From positions 310,001 to 374,000 of the forward strand of contig NZ_LUKF01000016.1 in assembly GCF_001592755.1 (NCBI RefSeq): a stretch of DNA of 64,000 nt, given 5' to 3'. The DNA comes from Bdellovibrio bacteriovorus. Lineage in GTDB: Bacteria; Bdellovibrionota; Bdellovibrionia; Bdellovibrionales; Bdellovibrionaceae. The notes beneath the pieces were generated by a model. It was not told the DNA's origin, ran no database searches, and saw only the letters and a list, made by a program, of their open reading frames with translations. Within the stretch, counting starts at the first letter, position 1, and each line of letters opens with the position of its first letter. Position numbers and translations under genes: made by a program. Below are positions 34,986-43,411 of the stretch, one piece after another.

Positions 34986-35603
34986 ATGAAATGGAATAAG
35001 TTTGTTTTAGCTATGGCTTTCTTCACCGTCGGTGCTTTGACTTCACCCGCGCATGCTCTTTTTGAAACGCGCGTGACTTACGGAATGCTTGCGAACAACC
35101 CTGATTTAGCTCCCTTATGTCCAACTTGTGCTGCAGAAACTCCGTCCGTTTCTAATGCTTATGGTCTCGGCGCTGACGCGATCCTAACAATTCCGTTCCC
35201 TTTCGTTCCAGGTGTAGGTCTGCGTTATGAAAACATGAGCTTCACGACAAGCGGTATTGACTACACGATGGATTACACTCGCACCGCGCTTTTAATTAAT
35301 TGGCGTCCCATCGACAATCTTTTCTTCTTAGGGCCTATTTTCACTTGGGGACTGTCTCACTCGACTCGTCTCAAGGCTGAAGAAGGTGGCGTATTAAAAG
35401 CAGATTTTTCAAGTGATTCCGTTAAATCCTACAGCCTGGGCTTAGAGGGCGGTGTGAAGCTGACTGGTTTCATTGTGGGAGCTGAAGTCGGCTACCTTGA
35501 TTTTCGCTGGGATGGCGCAGAAGACGCGACTGGTAACGCAGCCACGCAAGATATTAATATGAGTGGAACTTACGGCAAAATTATCCTTGGCTTTTCTATT
35601 TAA
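34986..35603 (+). CDS. Predicted outer-membrane beta-barrel protein
   Basis: The 205-residue product has a signal peptide ending at AHA (residue 25) and a mature domain with clear alternating strands (GVGLRYENMSF, TALLINWRPI, FLGPIFTWGLSHS) and a C-terminal strand GKIILGFSI. This is the pattern of an 8-stranded OmpA/OmpW-like barrel; a CPTC motif near the N-terminus (about 40) could form a disulfide. Start ATG follows GGGAGTG. Function unknown. Confidence 0.7.
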   Translation: MKWNKFVLAMAFFTVGALTSPAHALFETRVTYGMLANNPDLAPLCPTCAAETPSVSNAYGLGADAILTIPFPFVPGVGLRYENMSFTTSGIDYTMDYTRTALLINWRPIDNLFFLGPIFTWGLSHSTRLKAEEGGVLKADFSSDSVKSYSLGLEGGVKLTGFIVGAEVGYLDFRWDGAEDATGNAATQDINMSGTYGKIILGFSI

Positions 35604-35651
35604 GTGTCGAAATCTACACACCTCTGTTAGACTTGATTCTGAGAGGTGCTA

Positions 35652-36758
35652 ATGACAAAAAAACGTATCGAATGGCCAGTCGCCTTATTCCTGATTATCA
35701 ATCCGCTGGTCACCCTTATTCTAACTCCAATTTACTTCTACTATTATGGTTTCGAGTTAGACATTCTTCTTTTCGCTTTGATCTTTGCGGCTGCGACAAA
35801 CTTGAGCATCACAGCGGGCTATCACCGTTTATTTTCTCATAAAAGTTACGATGCTCATCCCTTGGCTAAAGCGCTTTTCCTACTTGTAGGTGCATCAGGC
35901 TTTCAAGGTTCAGCTTTGAAATGGTCTTCGGATCACCGTCGTCACCACACACACATTGATGGAGAAAAAGATCCTTACAACATCAATGAAGGTTTCTGGT
36001 ACGCCCACATGGGTTGGTTGTTCTTTAAAGACTCTGTTGACCAAAAAATCCACGCTCCTGATCTTCAAAAAGACTGGATGGTAGAGTTCCAACATAAATA
36101 TTATGTGCCACTCGCAATTCTTACTGGCTTTGCTCTTCCCACTTTGATTGGCTGGGCGATGGGTTCGGCGTTGGGTGGATTCGTTATCGGCGGCGGTCTT
36201 CGTATCGCGTTGACTCAACAAAGCACTTTCTTCGTGAACTCTCTTTGCCATACTTTGGGTAAACAAACTTACTCAAAAGAGATCTCGGCTCGTGACTCTT
36301 GGTTTGTGGCGGTTCTTACGCATGGTGAAGGTTATCATAACTTCCATCATAAGTTCCAAATCGACTACCGCAACGGTATCAAGTGGTATCACTGGGACCC
36401 AACAAAATGGGTTATTAAATCTTTGAACTTTATGGGCCTTGCTACGAAACTTCGCCAGATTTCAAATGCAGAAATTCTGAAGGCGCGTTTGCAAGCCGAA
36501 GCTGCGGAATTAACGAAACATGGATTTGCGGAAGAAAAACTGCAAGCTATGAGAGAAAAAATCTTAGAAGCTCAGAACAAAATGAAAAAGCTTCGTGAAG
36601 ATTACGAACAATTCAAAGTGGATGCAGTTCGTAAACGCGAAGAGCTTAAAGAGGCTTACGATTTAAAACTTGCGGAAATCAAACGCGAGATGGAAATTGC
36701 CAAGCTTGAGTTCCAGATGGGCATGAAGCAGTGGCAAGTGTGTCTAAGATCGGTTTAA
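35652..36758 (+). CDS. Acyl-lipid/acyl-CoA delta-9-type fatty acid desaturase with C-terminal coiled coil
   Basis: Start at ATG 35652 (GAGAGGTG upstream). Of 368 residues, about 1-265 are a membrane desaturase with three histidine boxes binding the di-iron centre: HRLFSH (58-63), HRRHH (95-99) and HNFHH (229-233), plus HWDP near 247. Membrane helices lie at about 10-32, 37-55 and 150-185. It should introduce a double bond into saturated fatty acyl chains. Residues about 273-358 are a long charged alpha-helix of coiled-coil type (KILEAQNKMKKLREDYEQF), not part of ordinary delta-9 desaturases. That tail may mediate oligomerisation or tether a partner. Confidence 0.88.
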   Translation: MTKKRIEWPVALFLIINPLVTLILTPIYFYYYGFELDILLFALIFAAATNLSITAGYHRLFSHKSYDAHPLAKALFLLVGASGFQGSALKWSSDHRRHHTHIDGEKDPYNINEGFWYAHMGWLFFKDSVDQKIHAPDLQKDWMVEFQHKYYVPLAILTGFALPTLIGWAMGSALGGFVIGGGLRIALTQQSTFFVNSLCHTLGKQTYSKEISARDSWFVAVLTHGEGYHNFHHKFQIDYRNGIKWYHWDPTKWVIKSLNFMGLATKLRQISNAEILKARLQAEAAELTKHGFAEEKLQAMREKILEAQNKMKKLREDYEQFKVDAVRKREELKEAYDLKLAEIKREMEIAKLEFQMGMKQWQVCLRSV

Positions 36759-36777
36759 GAAATTCAGTTTAGAAACT

Positions 36778-36808
36778 AAAAAGGGAGCTTTTCAGCTCCC
36801 TTTTTTTA
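36778..36808. terminator. Bidirectional rho-independent terminator
   Basis: AAGGGAGCT and AGCTCCCTT form the stem around TTTC, flanked by A and T runs. It separates the desaturase gene and the convergent lipoprotein gene ending at 36806. Confidence 0.9.
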
Positions 36809-38344
36809 TTTGCAGTCTTTCGACTTATTATAGAAGAAGTAGTGGAATTGAGAAGACGCCGGATTCCCACCGATGTCCCTGTCGTTAGGATATCTAGTGG
36901 CTTCACGGAAAGCTTGCTGCTTCTTACAGTCCTGATATCGGTATTCCTCGTTAATCTTCATCATGTCCTGAAACGATGGCAAATAGCCTTTCTTTTTATA
37001 GAACTCGGCCTCTTTGGCATAAATATTCTTTTCTAGAGTTTTCGCCACCGCTTCAAATTGCACATTCGTTTTAATACTTCCGATCGGCATGTATTTAGGA
37101 AGCGTGTCTTCCGCAATACCAAACTGACGAACAAACTTAGCAAAATAAGACTTGATCGAATGTTGCGGAGCCCAGTGGTACTCGTAGCCCTTTTCAATCA
37201 TCCAAGTATAAATGCTTTGAAGAACGGCATCTTGCATGCGCACTTGACGAAGAAGAGGATACCAGCGGTATTCCGCAACGAAGTCAAATCTTGGATCCAC
37301 TTCGATATCGTAAGGAGCGAATAAGGAGGTCTTAGAAACACCTAAGCTTTTAAGATAGTCGGTGTTTTTAAACTTCGTTGCGCCACTGCGATATTTCGGA
37401 ACCATAAAGCGACCATTGGAAGCTTTATCGTAAGCCATGCGGATCACTTCAGAACAGAAGATCGTTGAGTAGTCATCATCATCCATCGCAAAGTCATAAC
37501 GAATGCCTTTTTTCTTATCTAAGGCTGCTTTCGCGATATCGTACATTTTTCTTGCGGCCGATTTCGCTAATGCCTCATCAGGCTGGCGGTACAAAGCGAC
37601 ACGCGCATCTTCGGCCTTTCTCCATTCTTCAAGTGGCGTCACAATCACACCATACTGAATCAAGGCTTCCACGACGAATTTCTTACCGGCTTTATCTTCA
37701 CCGACAAGAGCCAAGTGGGAAAAGTTACCTTCTTCATCACCGATACGAGCGATCATCGCTGATACGTGCGATTTTCCGCGCACAAGCATCACGTCACCAC
37801 TTTTCAATTTGAAATCTGCAAACTTGGGATTCGTCCAAGTGCTAGGCTTTGTATTCGCCATAATCGGCGCTTTTTCAAACTTAAAGACTTTCTGGTTGTA
37901 CAGCCACTCTAAGAGATACTCTTCAGAAAAACGCGCATACTGAAAACCTTCACGGATCTCTGTGATACATTCCTTCGAAAGCTCATTGCGAGAATCAAAC
38001 TCTTGAAGTTTATCATGCAGGACAACGCGGATTTGAAAGATCGTGTCCATCACTTCACTGCCGCGAGTTTTTAATAACTCTACTTCCGCAGGAGTTTTAG
38101 GAATGAAATGATCCGCTGGAAGATAATAAAGATAGTCCGTGACTTGGTTCACGAATTTCGCGCAAGTTTGCGGATTAAAGATCTGCGGATTGTTTAAATC
38201 ATTCAACACTTTTTGACTGCCCGTCAAAAGCTCTTCCGTGCTGGCGGGACGACGATAGGATTCAACCTCACCTGTTTTTGAAAAGGGACTTTGACAGGCT
38301 GCCAGCGCCAAAAAGGCAGAACCTAGAAGTAAGCGTTTTTTCAT
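36806..38344 (-). CDS. Lipoprotein with permuted NlpC/P60 (YiiX/YaeF-like) domain
   Basis: Start chosen at ATG 38344, with a G-rich site (GGGGGAAA) upstream; the 24-codon longer version would hide the signal. The 512-residue product has lipobox LAAC (Cys 17). From about 180 it carries a permuted papain-like domain: KSGDVMLVRG, then catalytic-type H210 (NFSHLALVG) and C297 (IFCSEVIRMAY). Family members are amidases or peptidases acting on peptidoglycan peptides or lipids. Long helical extensions flank the domain on both sides and have no recognised family. An envelope location and a wall-remodelling role are inferred. Confidence 0.8.
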   Translation of the reverse strand: MKKRLLLGSAFLALAACQSPFSKTGEVESYRRPASTEELLTGSQKVLNDLNNPQIFNPQTCAKFVNQVTDYLYYLPADHFIPKTPAEVELLKTRGSEVMDTIFQIRVVLHDKLQEFDSRNELSKECITEIREGFQYARFSEEYLLEWLYNQKVFKFEKAPIMANTKPSTWTNPKFADFKLKSGDVMLVRGKSHVSAMIARIGDEEGNFSHLALVGEDKAGKKFVVEALIQYGVIVTPLEEWRKAEDARVALYRQPDEALAKSAARKMYDIAKAALDKKKGIRYDFAMDDDDYSTIFCSEVIRMAYDKASNGRFMVPKYRSGATKFKNTDYLKSLGVSKTSLFAPYDIEVDPRFDFVAEYRWYPLLRQVRMQDAVLQSIYTWMIEKGYEYHWAPQHSIKSYFAKFVRQFGIAEDTLPKYMPIGSIKTNVQFEAVAKTLEKNIYAKEAEFYKKKGYLPSFQDMMKINEEYRYQDCKKQQAFREATRYPNDRDIGGNPASSQFHYFFYNKSKDCK

Positions 38345-38540
38345 TAGGATTTCCCCCGTTTCCCCTTCTTCGGAAAATTCTTGGGTTTCCGTAACTGGAC
38401 TTTCGAAGCGAAGCAAAATTCAGCTCGGTTTAGCTGTCTAAGTCTTGGTCGTGGCTATGACCGTTTAGGCGTTTACCCATGATTGTCTCACTTTGAGACG
38501 GCATTCCGCTTTGTAATCTATTGAAATCATTGAGCCGCAT

Positions 38541-38556
38541 TTGGCAAAGCTCTTGC
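38541..38556 (+). promoter_or_regulatory. Putative sigma-54 promoter
   Basis: TTGGCA-N6-TTGCTT; the GG and GC doublets are separated by exactly ten bases, as in the -24/-12 consensus TGGCAC-N5-TTGCA. Transcription would start about 20 bases before the ATG of the transglycosylase gene, keeping its GAGGAG site on the message. A short dyad GTCTCA CTT TGAGAC lies upstream (38485-38499). Confidence 0.5.
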
Positions 38557-38584
38557 TTTGTAAGCCCTGTGAGGAGACCTATCC

Positions 38585-39865
38585 ATGAAAACTGGAACAC
38601 CACTATTATATAAGCTGTTGTTGTTGAACTTGTGTTTCAGCGTTGGTTGGAGCTTGGGTTCGCCTGTCTTTTCTACGTTCGAGTTAGCTTCAAGTGATAA
38701 AGGTCTTTCTGTTCCATTTAATATTGATGAACAGCCAGCCCCCATCATCGAACATGCTCTTGATCAGATTGATAAAGCTAAGAATGTTCAAAACCTTTTA
38801 GGTAGTCTGAACAATATGAGCAATAAGAATTGCCCTGACTGCGAAAAACAGTTGGCAAATCTGCGCTACAATCAGTGCAACCGTCAAAATGACTATTTGG
38901 AAAAAGAACTTGCACAGACTTCGCAAGGGAACTCATTGCTATCGGCCCTCACTCGCTCCCCTATTCGCGTGAATTCTATTATTAAACCAATGTGCATGCG
39001 TATGTCGATGGAAGCAAAATTTTCGGCTAGCAGTAAATCTTTCCGTCAATGCGCTGCGAACGGAACTACCTCTCAAGCATTCCGTCCTTGTATCTCAGAA
39101 AACTATTTCAAACTCATCAACAACAGCTTCGACGTTGTCAGCTCGTGCATGAAGGACTTCATTGCTCCGGGTGAAAGCGAAGAGATGCAAAAGCTGGATG
39201 TTCGCGCCGTTTACGCTCTTATCAATGTTGAATCTGGTTTCCATGTGAACGCGATGAGCGGCACGGGTGCTGGCGGTATCGGTCAGTTCACGCAACCCGC
39301 AATTCAAGACGTCAACACGAATGAATTAAATGACATTCGTATCGCTTTAGAGAGTAGCAAGAACCGTTTGTGCTCACGCCTTTCCATGGAGTTCCTAGAT
39401 TCCATGCAACCCATTCGTCCGCAAAAATCTTACGCGTGTGATCGTATCTCTTTAAAGCGCGGAAACCCTGTGACGAACATGATTTATACTTACGCTTATC
39501 TTAAAGGTGTTAAGAAAGACATGAACTCGATGATCTTTAGCAATAGAAATTATAAATCGAAGTTCCGCCTTTCTGAATACGACATGAACAAAGTGAAAAG
39601 AGCTTTGATGGTTTGGTCTCACAACACAGGTCCTGCGGGAACTTGGACTCCGGCGAAGACTTTGTTAAATACTTACTACCGCAATCGTCAGGTGACGAAC
39701 GCGGACGAGTTCATCAACCAAATGCAGCAGTACATGCAAAAGTTCCCGGCGAGCGCGAATAAGAGTTCCGCACGTCGTAAAGAAACATCGTCTTATTTCC
39801 CTGCGATTACGAAAACATTGAACGATATCGAAAAGAATGCTGGAGGTGGATCATGCGTAAATTAA
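38585..39865 (+). CDS. Secreted SLT-type lytic transglycosylase
   Basis: The 426-residue protein has an N-terminal signal sequence (hydrophobic about 8-25) and a helical N-terminal half with ten or so cysteines (KNCPDCEKQ, YNQCNR, MCMRMS), implying disulfides in the periplasm or outside. The SLT domain begins near 205: catalytic E216 in NVESGFH, then GTGAGGIGQFTQPAI, and a distal SHNTGPAGTW segment. Such enzymes cleave the MurNAc-GlcNAc bond of peptidoglycan. Its stop overlaps the start of the 39853 gene by 13 bases, so the two products are probably made together. A sigma-54-like promoter lies just upstream. Confidence 0.85.
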   Translation: MKTGTPLLYKLLLLNLCFSVGWSLGSPVFSTFELASSDKGLSVPFNIDEQPAPIIEHALDQIDKAKNVQNLLGSLNNMSNKNCPDCEKQLANLRYNQCNRQNDYLEKELAQTSQGNSLLSALTRSPIRVNSIIKPMCMRMSMEAKFSASSKSFRQCAANGTTSQAFRPCISENYFKLINNSFDVVSSCMKDFIAPGESEEMQKLDVRAVYALINVESGFHVNAMSGTGAGGIGQFTQPAIQDVNTNELNDIRIALESSKNRLCSRLSMEFLDSMQPIRPQKSYACDRISLKRGNPVTNMIYTYAYLKGVKKDMNSMIFSNRNYKSKFRLSEYDMNKVKRALMVWSHNTGPAGTWTPAKTLLNTYYRNRQVTNADEFINQMQQYMQKFPASANKSSARRKETSSYFPAITKTLNDIEKNAGGGSCVN

Positions 39866-40275
39866 TTCTGATGATTTGTTTGCTTGCTTCCCAATCGTCC
39901 TTGGCTTTTAACGACAGTCTGACTTTACAAACTGCGGATAACCTTATTGCGCACTTGCAACGGCAAGACAACATCGTCGCTCGTTTGCAATACCTAGAAA
40001 CATACAAGCAGTTTCTTTTCGAGCGATTAAATACGATTGAGATTCCTGATCTTGCGACCACGCCCGATGATCACCCGGCCTTGGAAGAATACCGCAGTTT
40101 GACTGAATATGATAACTACGTGAATTTGATTCGTATGAAAGATATCAATGCTTCGACCTGTCAGCGCACGAAAGTTCGCATTGAAAACTCCACCAGCCGT
40201 GACGGCGGACTAGTGCCTGAGGCTGTTGAGGCGATGAAGATTCTCAATGCGCTTTGCAGTCCTACTACAAACTAA
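39853..40275 (+). CDS. Small secreted helical protein coupled to the transglycosylase
   Basis: The 140-residue product has a signal peptide (MRKLILMICLLASQSSLA) and a helical mature domain with two cysteines (STCQRT, ALCSPTTN). GGAGGTGG lies inside the end of the upstream gene, and the ATG overlaps that gene by 13 bases, indicating tight coupling. No family recognised. An inhibitor, activator or adaptor of the transglycosylase is a plausible inference. Its 3' end overlaps that of the convergent LysR gene by 11 bases. Confidence 0.65.
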   Translation: MRKLILMICLLASQSSLAFNDSLTLQTADNLIAHLQRQDNIVARLQYLETYKQFLFERLNTIEIPDLATTPDDHPALEEYRSLTEYDNYVNLIRMKDINASTCQRTKVRIENSTSRDGGLVPEAVEAMKILNALCSPTTN

Positions 40276-41167
40276 ATCCCTTCATAAGCTTTGCGGCGAC
40301 CGGATTGTTGATCTTTCGGTCTGCCGCCGCAAGCCAGATCTCTTCACTCACGCCTTTTAATGTTCCTAACACCACCAGCTTCTTTTCTTTGATAAGCTCA
40401 TTGGCAGCCATTGAGGAAATCGGTATCAGACCGACGCCTTCCTGACCTAAAAGTATTTGCAAACTTGTGTCTTGAGTTTCGGCGATGCGATCAACTCTGA
40501 TACCATTGACCTTGAAGTAGTGATCTAAATCTCGACGTAATTTGCTATGCACCGTGGGAAAGACAAAGGGCTGACCTTCTAAAGATTGCGGAAAGCCTTT
40601 CTTCAAATGTTTGTATTTCGCCGATGCACAAACCACGACATCCAGCTTCGCAATAGGTCGGGCATAAATGCTTTTGGTGTCAACGTTGGGCGGATAGTTG
40701 GCAAGAAGCAAGTCAATTTGATGGGCGCTGAGCTCTCGCAAAAGTTCACTGCCTCCTCCCTCAACGACCGACACCGAACAATTCCCTTGCTTATAGGCCT
40801 GCAGAATAATTTCTAACAGGATGTGTTTGGGCACGCTGTCCAAAGCGCCTATCTGCACGTGCACGCGATTGTTTTGAAGACGGTCATGCAGAGCCTCCAC
40901 CATTTCTGAACCTAAATGGAACACCTGGTCCGCATATTCGTAAGCCAACTTTCCTGCCTCTGTCAGATGCAGCCTTTGCTTACGGCGTTCAAAAAGATCT
41001 TTGCCTAATGACTCTTCCAGTTGGCGTAATTGAGTGCTTAAGGAAGGCTGTCCGATTTTAAGTTTTTCAGCAGCTTTAGCAATGCTCCCCTCTTTAGCGA
41101 TTGTATAAAAGTAGTGAAGGTGATGATAATTAAGCCACTGCATTTGGTTTGCTACTTTAACAGGCAT
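40265..41167 (-). CDS. LysR-type regulator, NhaR-like
   Basis: The 300-residue protein opens with WLNYHHLHYFYTIAKEGSIAKAAEKL and the helix-turn-helix QPSLSTQLRQLEESLG, exactly the NhaR-type start. A LysR substrate-binding domain follows (about 95-295). NhaR proteins activate sodium/proton antiporter genes in response to sodium; no nhaA is adjacent here. It is divergent from the TerC gene with 96 bases between, so it may control that gene. AGAGGTCTT precedes the ATG. Confidence 0.85.
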   Translation of the reverse strand: MPVKVANQMQWLNYHHLHYFYTIAKEGSIAKAAEKLKIGQPSLSTQLRQLEESLGKDLFERRKQRLHLTEAGKLAYEYADQVFHLGSEMVEALHDRLQNNRVHVQIGALDSVPKHILLEIILQAYKQGNCSVSVVEGGGSELLRELSAHQIDLLLANYPPNVDTKSIYARPIAKLDVVVCASAKYKHLKKGFPQSLEGQPFVFPTVHSKLRRDLDHYFKVNGIRVDRIAETQDTSLQILLGQEGVGLIPISSMAANELIKEKKLVVLGTLKGVSEEIWLAAADRKINNPVAAKLMKGFSL

Positions 41168-41263
41168 AAGACCTCTTCGTTAAAATCAAATAACTTGTTA
41201 AAGATTATCGATTTTTTATAATTTAGAAAAGCCCTTATACTCTGAGTCCGGAGGTCCTTTTTT

Positions 41264-42238
41264 GTGACGCAGACTCTATTGTTTCCTTTTGCAGAATATT
41301 GGTGGTTTTATGCTGGATTTATCGCTTTCGTTTTGGCGATGCTTGCGTTGGACCTGGGTGTCTTTCATAAACATTCGCACACTGTCGGCTTTAAAGAAGC
41401 CACGATTTGGTCGATTGTTTGGGTCAGCTTGGCTTTGCTGTTTAACGCTGGACTCTATTACTACGCCCTAAATAAGTTTCCTGACCCGACCACAGCTAAA
41501 GACGTTGCCCTGCAATTCCTTACCGGATACGTCATCGAAAAATCTTTATCTATAGATAACATATTTGTCTTCGTCGTCGTCTTCGGATTCTTCGGCGTTC
41601 CGCCGAAATACCAGCATCGTGTTTTATTTTACGGTATCTTGGGTGCCTTGATCTTCCGTGCCATCTTCATCGCTCTAGGCTCTGTGCTGATGCAGTACCA
41701 AGCGGTCGTGATGATCTTCGGTGTGTTCTTAATCATCACGGGTCTAAAGATGATGATTCAGCCCGAAAAAGAAATCGATCCCACTCAAAACTGGTTGATC
41801 AAGTTCATGCGAAAATACGTGCGCGTTCACGAACGTATGCATGAAGATCATTTCTTCATTGTTGAAAATGGGATTCGTCATGCGACTCCGTTGTTCGTTG
41901 CTTTGATCTTCCTTGAAGCTACGGACATTATTTTCGCTGTGGACTCGGTGCCGGCGATCTTTGCGATCACGAATGAACCTTTGTTAGTTTTCACTTCGAA
42001 TATCTTTGCGATTCTTGGCCTGCGCTCTTTGTACTTCTTGCTTGCCGGTGTCGTCGACAAGTTCCACTTACTGAAGTATGGTCTAGCTGCCGTTCTTATT
42101 TTCGTGGGCTTAAAGATGGTGTGGTTGAACAAGCTGTTCGATGGCCACTTCCCTATTCTGTGGTCTCTCGCTATCATCGCCTTCTTTATTGGCGGCTCGG
42201 TCGCCCTTTCTTTGCTAATTAAGCCAAAGAATAAATGA
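41264..42238 (+). CDS. TerC/Alx family integral membrane protein
   Basis: Starts with GTG at 41264 (GGAGGTCC upstream). The 324-residue protein has eight to nine membrane helices and the family motifs EKSLSIDNIFVFVVVFGFF and ALIFLEATDIIFAVDSVPAIFAIT, whose acidic residues in the membrane are thought to bind Mn2+. Alx/YgjT-type TerC proteins export manganese or load it onto exported proteins. In E. coli alx is preceded by a yybP-ykoY riboswitch; the 96-base upstream gap here is too short and shows no such structure. The divergent LysR gene is the likelier regulator. Confidence 0.92.
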   Translation: MTQTLLFPFAEYWWFYAGFIAFVLAMLALDLGVFHKHSHTVGFKEATIWSIVWVSLALLFNAGLYYYALNKFPDPTTAKDVALQFLTGYVIEKSLSIDNIFVFVVVFGFFGVPPKYQHRVLFYGILGALIFRAIFIALGSVLMQYQAVVMIFGVFLIITGLKMMIQPEKEIDPTQNWLIKFMRKYVRVHERMHEDHFFIVENGIRHATPLFVALIFLEATDIIFAVDSVPAIFAITNEPLLVFTSNIFAILGLRSLYFLLAGVVDKFHLLKYGLAAVLIFVGLKMVWLNKLFDGHFPILWSLAIIAFFIGGSVALSLLIKPKNK

Positions 42239-42244
42239 CAAGTG

Positions 42245-42281
42245 CCCCTAAGATCAGGATAATGATCTTAGGGGGCTTTTT
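42245..42281 (+). terminator. Terminator of terC-like gene that contains the thpR ribosome-binding site
   Basis: CCCCTAAGATC and GATCTTAGGGG make an 11-bp stem, followed by GCTTTTT and then the ATG of the next gene. The AGGGGG Shine-Dalgarno of thpR is the right arm of the stem, so read-through transcripts would have it paired. Confidence 0.85.
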
Positions 42282-42899
42282 ATGAATAGAAGACTGTTCT
42301 TCGCTCTTAATGCCACGGATCCTCTTTCCGAATCCTTCCTACCCACTTACAAAAAATTGAAAATCAATGCCGATCGGCGAGAAATCAATGTGAAGTGGGT
42401 TCCTGTTGATAACTTCCACATCACCGTCAGTTTTTTGGGCGAACAGCCTGAAGAAAACATTCCGGCCTTGATGGATGCTTTAAAGGAAGTTTGCACACTC
42501 TTCACCCCTTTTGACTTAAAAATCGAAGATATGGGTGCTTTTTCCAATGAACACGATGCTCGAGTTCTTTGGTTAGGCGTTCAGAAAAAAAGGTACTTAG
42601 GTGAATTTAAGTATGCTCTGGATGATTTGCTACTGGAGCGCGGACTGATTCAACATCCAGACGCTAGAGAATTCAAACCTCATTTGACCTTCGGAAGACT
42701 TCGCAATCCTCGCAGTGTGAAAGACATGATTTCACCCTTCAAAAGAAAAAGTTTTGGAAAAATTCATGTGAATGAAATCGTGCTTTATGAATCAAAACTT
42801 CAGGGAGTTTTCCCCGTGTATACGCCGATTTTACGTTGCCCTCTGACGGGAGAAGAAAAGCTTGTGGAAGAAGAGGCCTTTCCGATTATCGCGCCATAA
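42282..42899 (+). CDS. thpR: RNA 2',3'-cyclic phosphodiesterase (2H family, ThpR)
   Basis: The 205-residue enzyme has both signature H-x-T motifs of the 2H superfamily: HITVSFLGE (about 46) and HLTFGRLR (about 134), and an N-terminal RRLFFALNATD that is typical of ThpR/LigT. It hydrolyses 2',3'-cyclic phosphates at RNA ends to 2'-phosphates. Start ATG 42282 has AGGGGG six bases upstream, inside the stem of the preceding terminator. It ends at a bidirectional terminator. Confidence 0.92.
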   Translation: MNRRLFFALNATDPLSESFLPTYKKLKINADRREINVKWVPVDNFHITVSFLGEQPEENIPALMDALKEVCTLFTPFDLKIEDMGAFSNEHDARVLWLGVQKKRYLGEFKYALDDLLLERGLIQHPDAREFKPHLTFGRLRNPRSVKDMISPFKRKSFGKIHVNEIVLYESKLQGVFPVYTPILRCPLTGEEKLVEEEAFPIIAP

Positions 42900-42928
42900 A
42901 AAAAGGGAGCTTACGCTCCCTTTTTTTT
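42897..42928. terminator. Bidirectional rho-independent terminator
   Basis: AAGGGAGC TTAC GCTCCCTT with A and T runs on both sides, between thpR and the convergent gene ending at 42927. Confidence 0.9.
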
Positions 42929-43313
42929 ATCTGTGGGCCCATCCGTAAAGGCGGATGTAGATCGTGCTGTTCTTAAGATAGAACATCAGATCTCCATAGT
43001 AGTGACCTTCAAATGGAGGCCAGAAGAAAACTCTTGTCCAGCAAGTTTGGCGTGGTGGCAATATCTTCGGGCAATTTGTCGTGGCATCGTAGGCTTGCCC
43101 ACGGATTGAAATGCCTTCGAGGTCCACTTGTTGCTCGCCTGCTGTTAATGAAAAATCGGCATACATACGGCTGTTCACCCAAGTAGAACCGAAGTTGTAG
43201 CTATAGTACTGGTCTTGCTGTTTTCCTGACTCAACTGTCAATGCGGTGACGTCGTTTGCCGAAGCCATCACGCTTCCAAAAATCAATGACATGAAAATGA
43301 GTAGCTTCATCAT
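42927..43313 (-). CDS. Small secreted Ig-like (ASH/HYDIN-type) domain protein
   Basis: The 128-residue product (or 127 from the second Met) has a signal peptide ending ASA and a mature domain of about 108 residues. The C-terminal half has the pattern C-x-x-L-P-x-x-x-C-x-x-x-V-F-x-P-x-x-G-x-Y-x-G-x-L (from NCPKIL to YGDLMFYL) and ends with a LYGWA strand. That is how ASPM/SPD2/Hydin-like immunoglobulin folds look in bacterial surface proteins, here as a single free domain. GGGGGAACC precedes the ATG pair. Function unknown. Confidence 0.6.
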   Translation of the reverse strand: MMKLLIFMSLIFGSVMASANDVTALTVESGKQQDQYYSYNFGSTWVNSRMYADFSLTAGEQQVDLEGISIRGQAYDATTNCPKILPPRQTCWTRVFFWPPFEGHYYGDLMFYLKNSTIYIRLYGWAHR

Positions 43314-43385
43314 GGTTCCCCCTACACTTAAAGTCTGAAAGACGGACGCATGCGAATCAATGCAAATGCTTGAAATTTACGCACA

Positions 43386-43411
43386 GGGTTGCAAAAAAGA
43401 AGCAGGCACTT
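43386..43411. repeat. Short interspersed repeat, copy 1
   Basis: Core GGTTGCAAAAAAGAAGCAGG followed by CACTT. It begins right after, and overlaps, the stop codon of the minus-strand gene at 43410. Two further copies lie at 43867 and 43907. Confidence 0.75.

Noticed and set aside
41168-41263. Possible yybP-ykoY manganese riboswitch before the TerC gene
   Set aside because: The gap is only 96 bases, AT-rich, and lacks the conserved paired elements.
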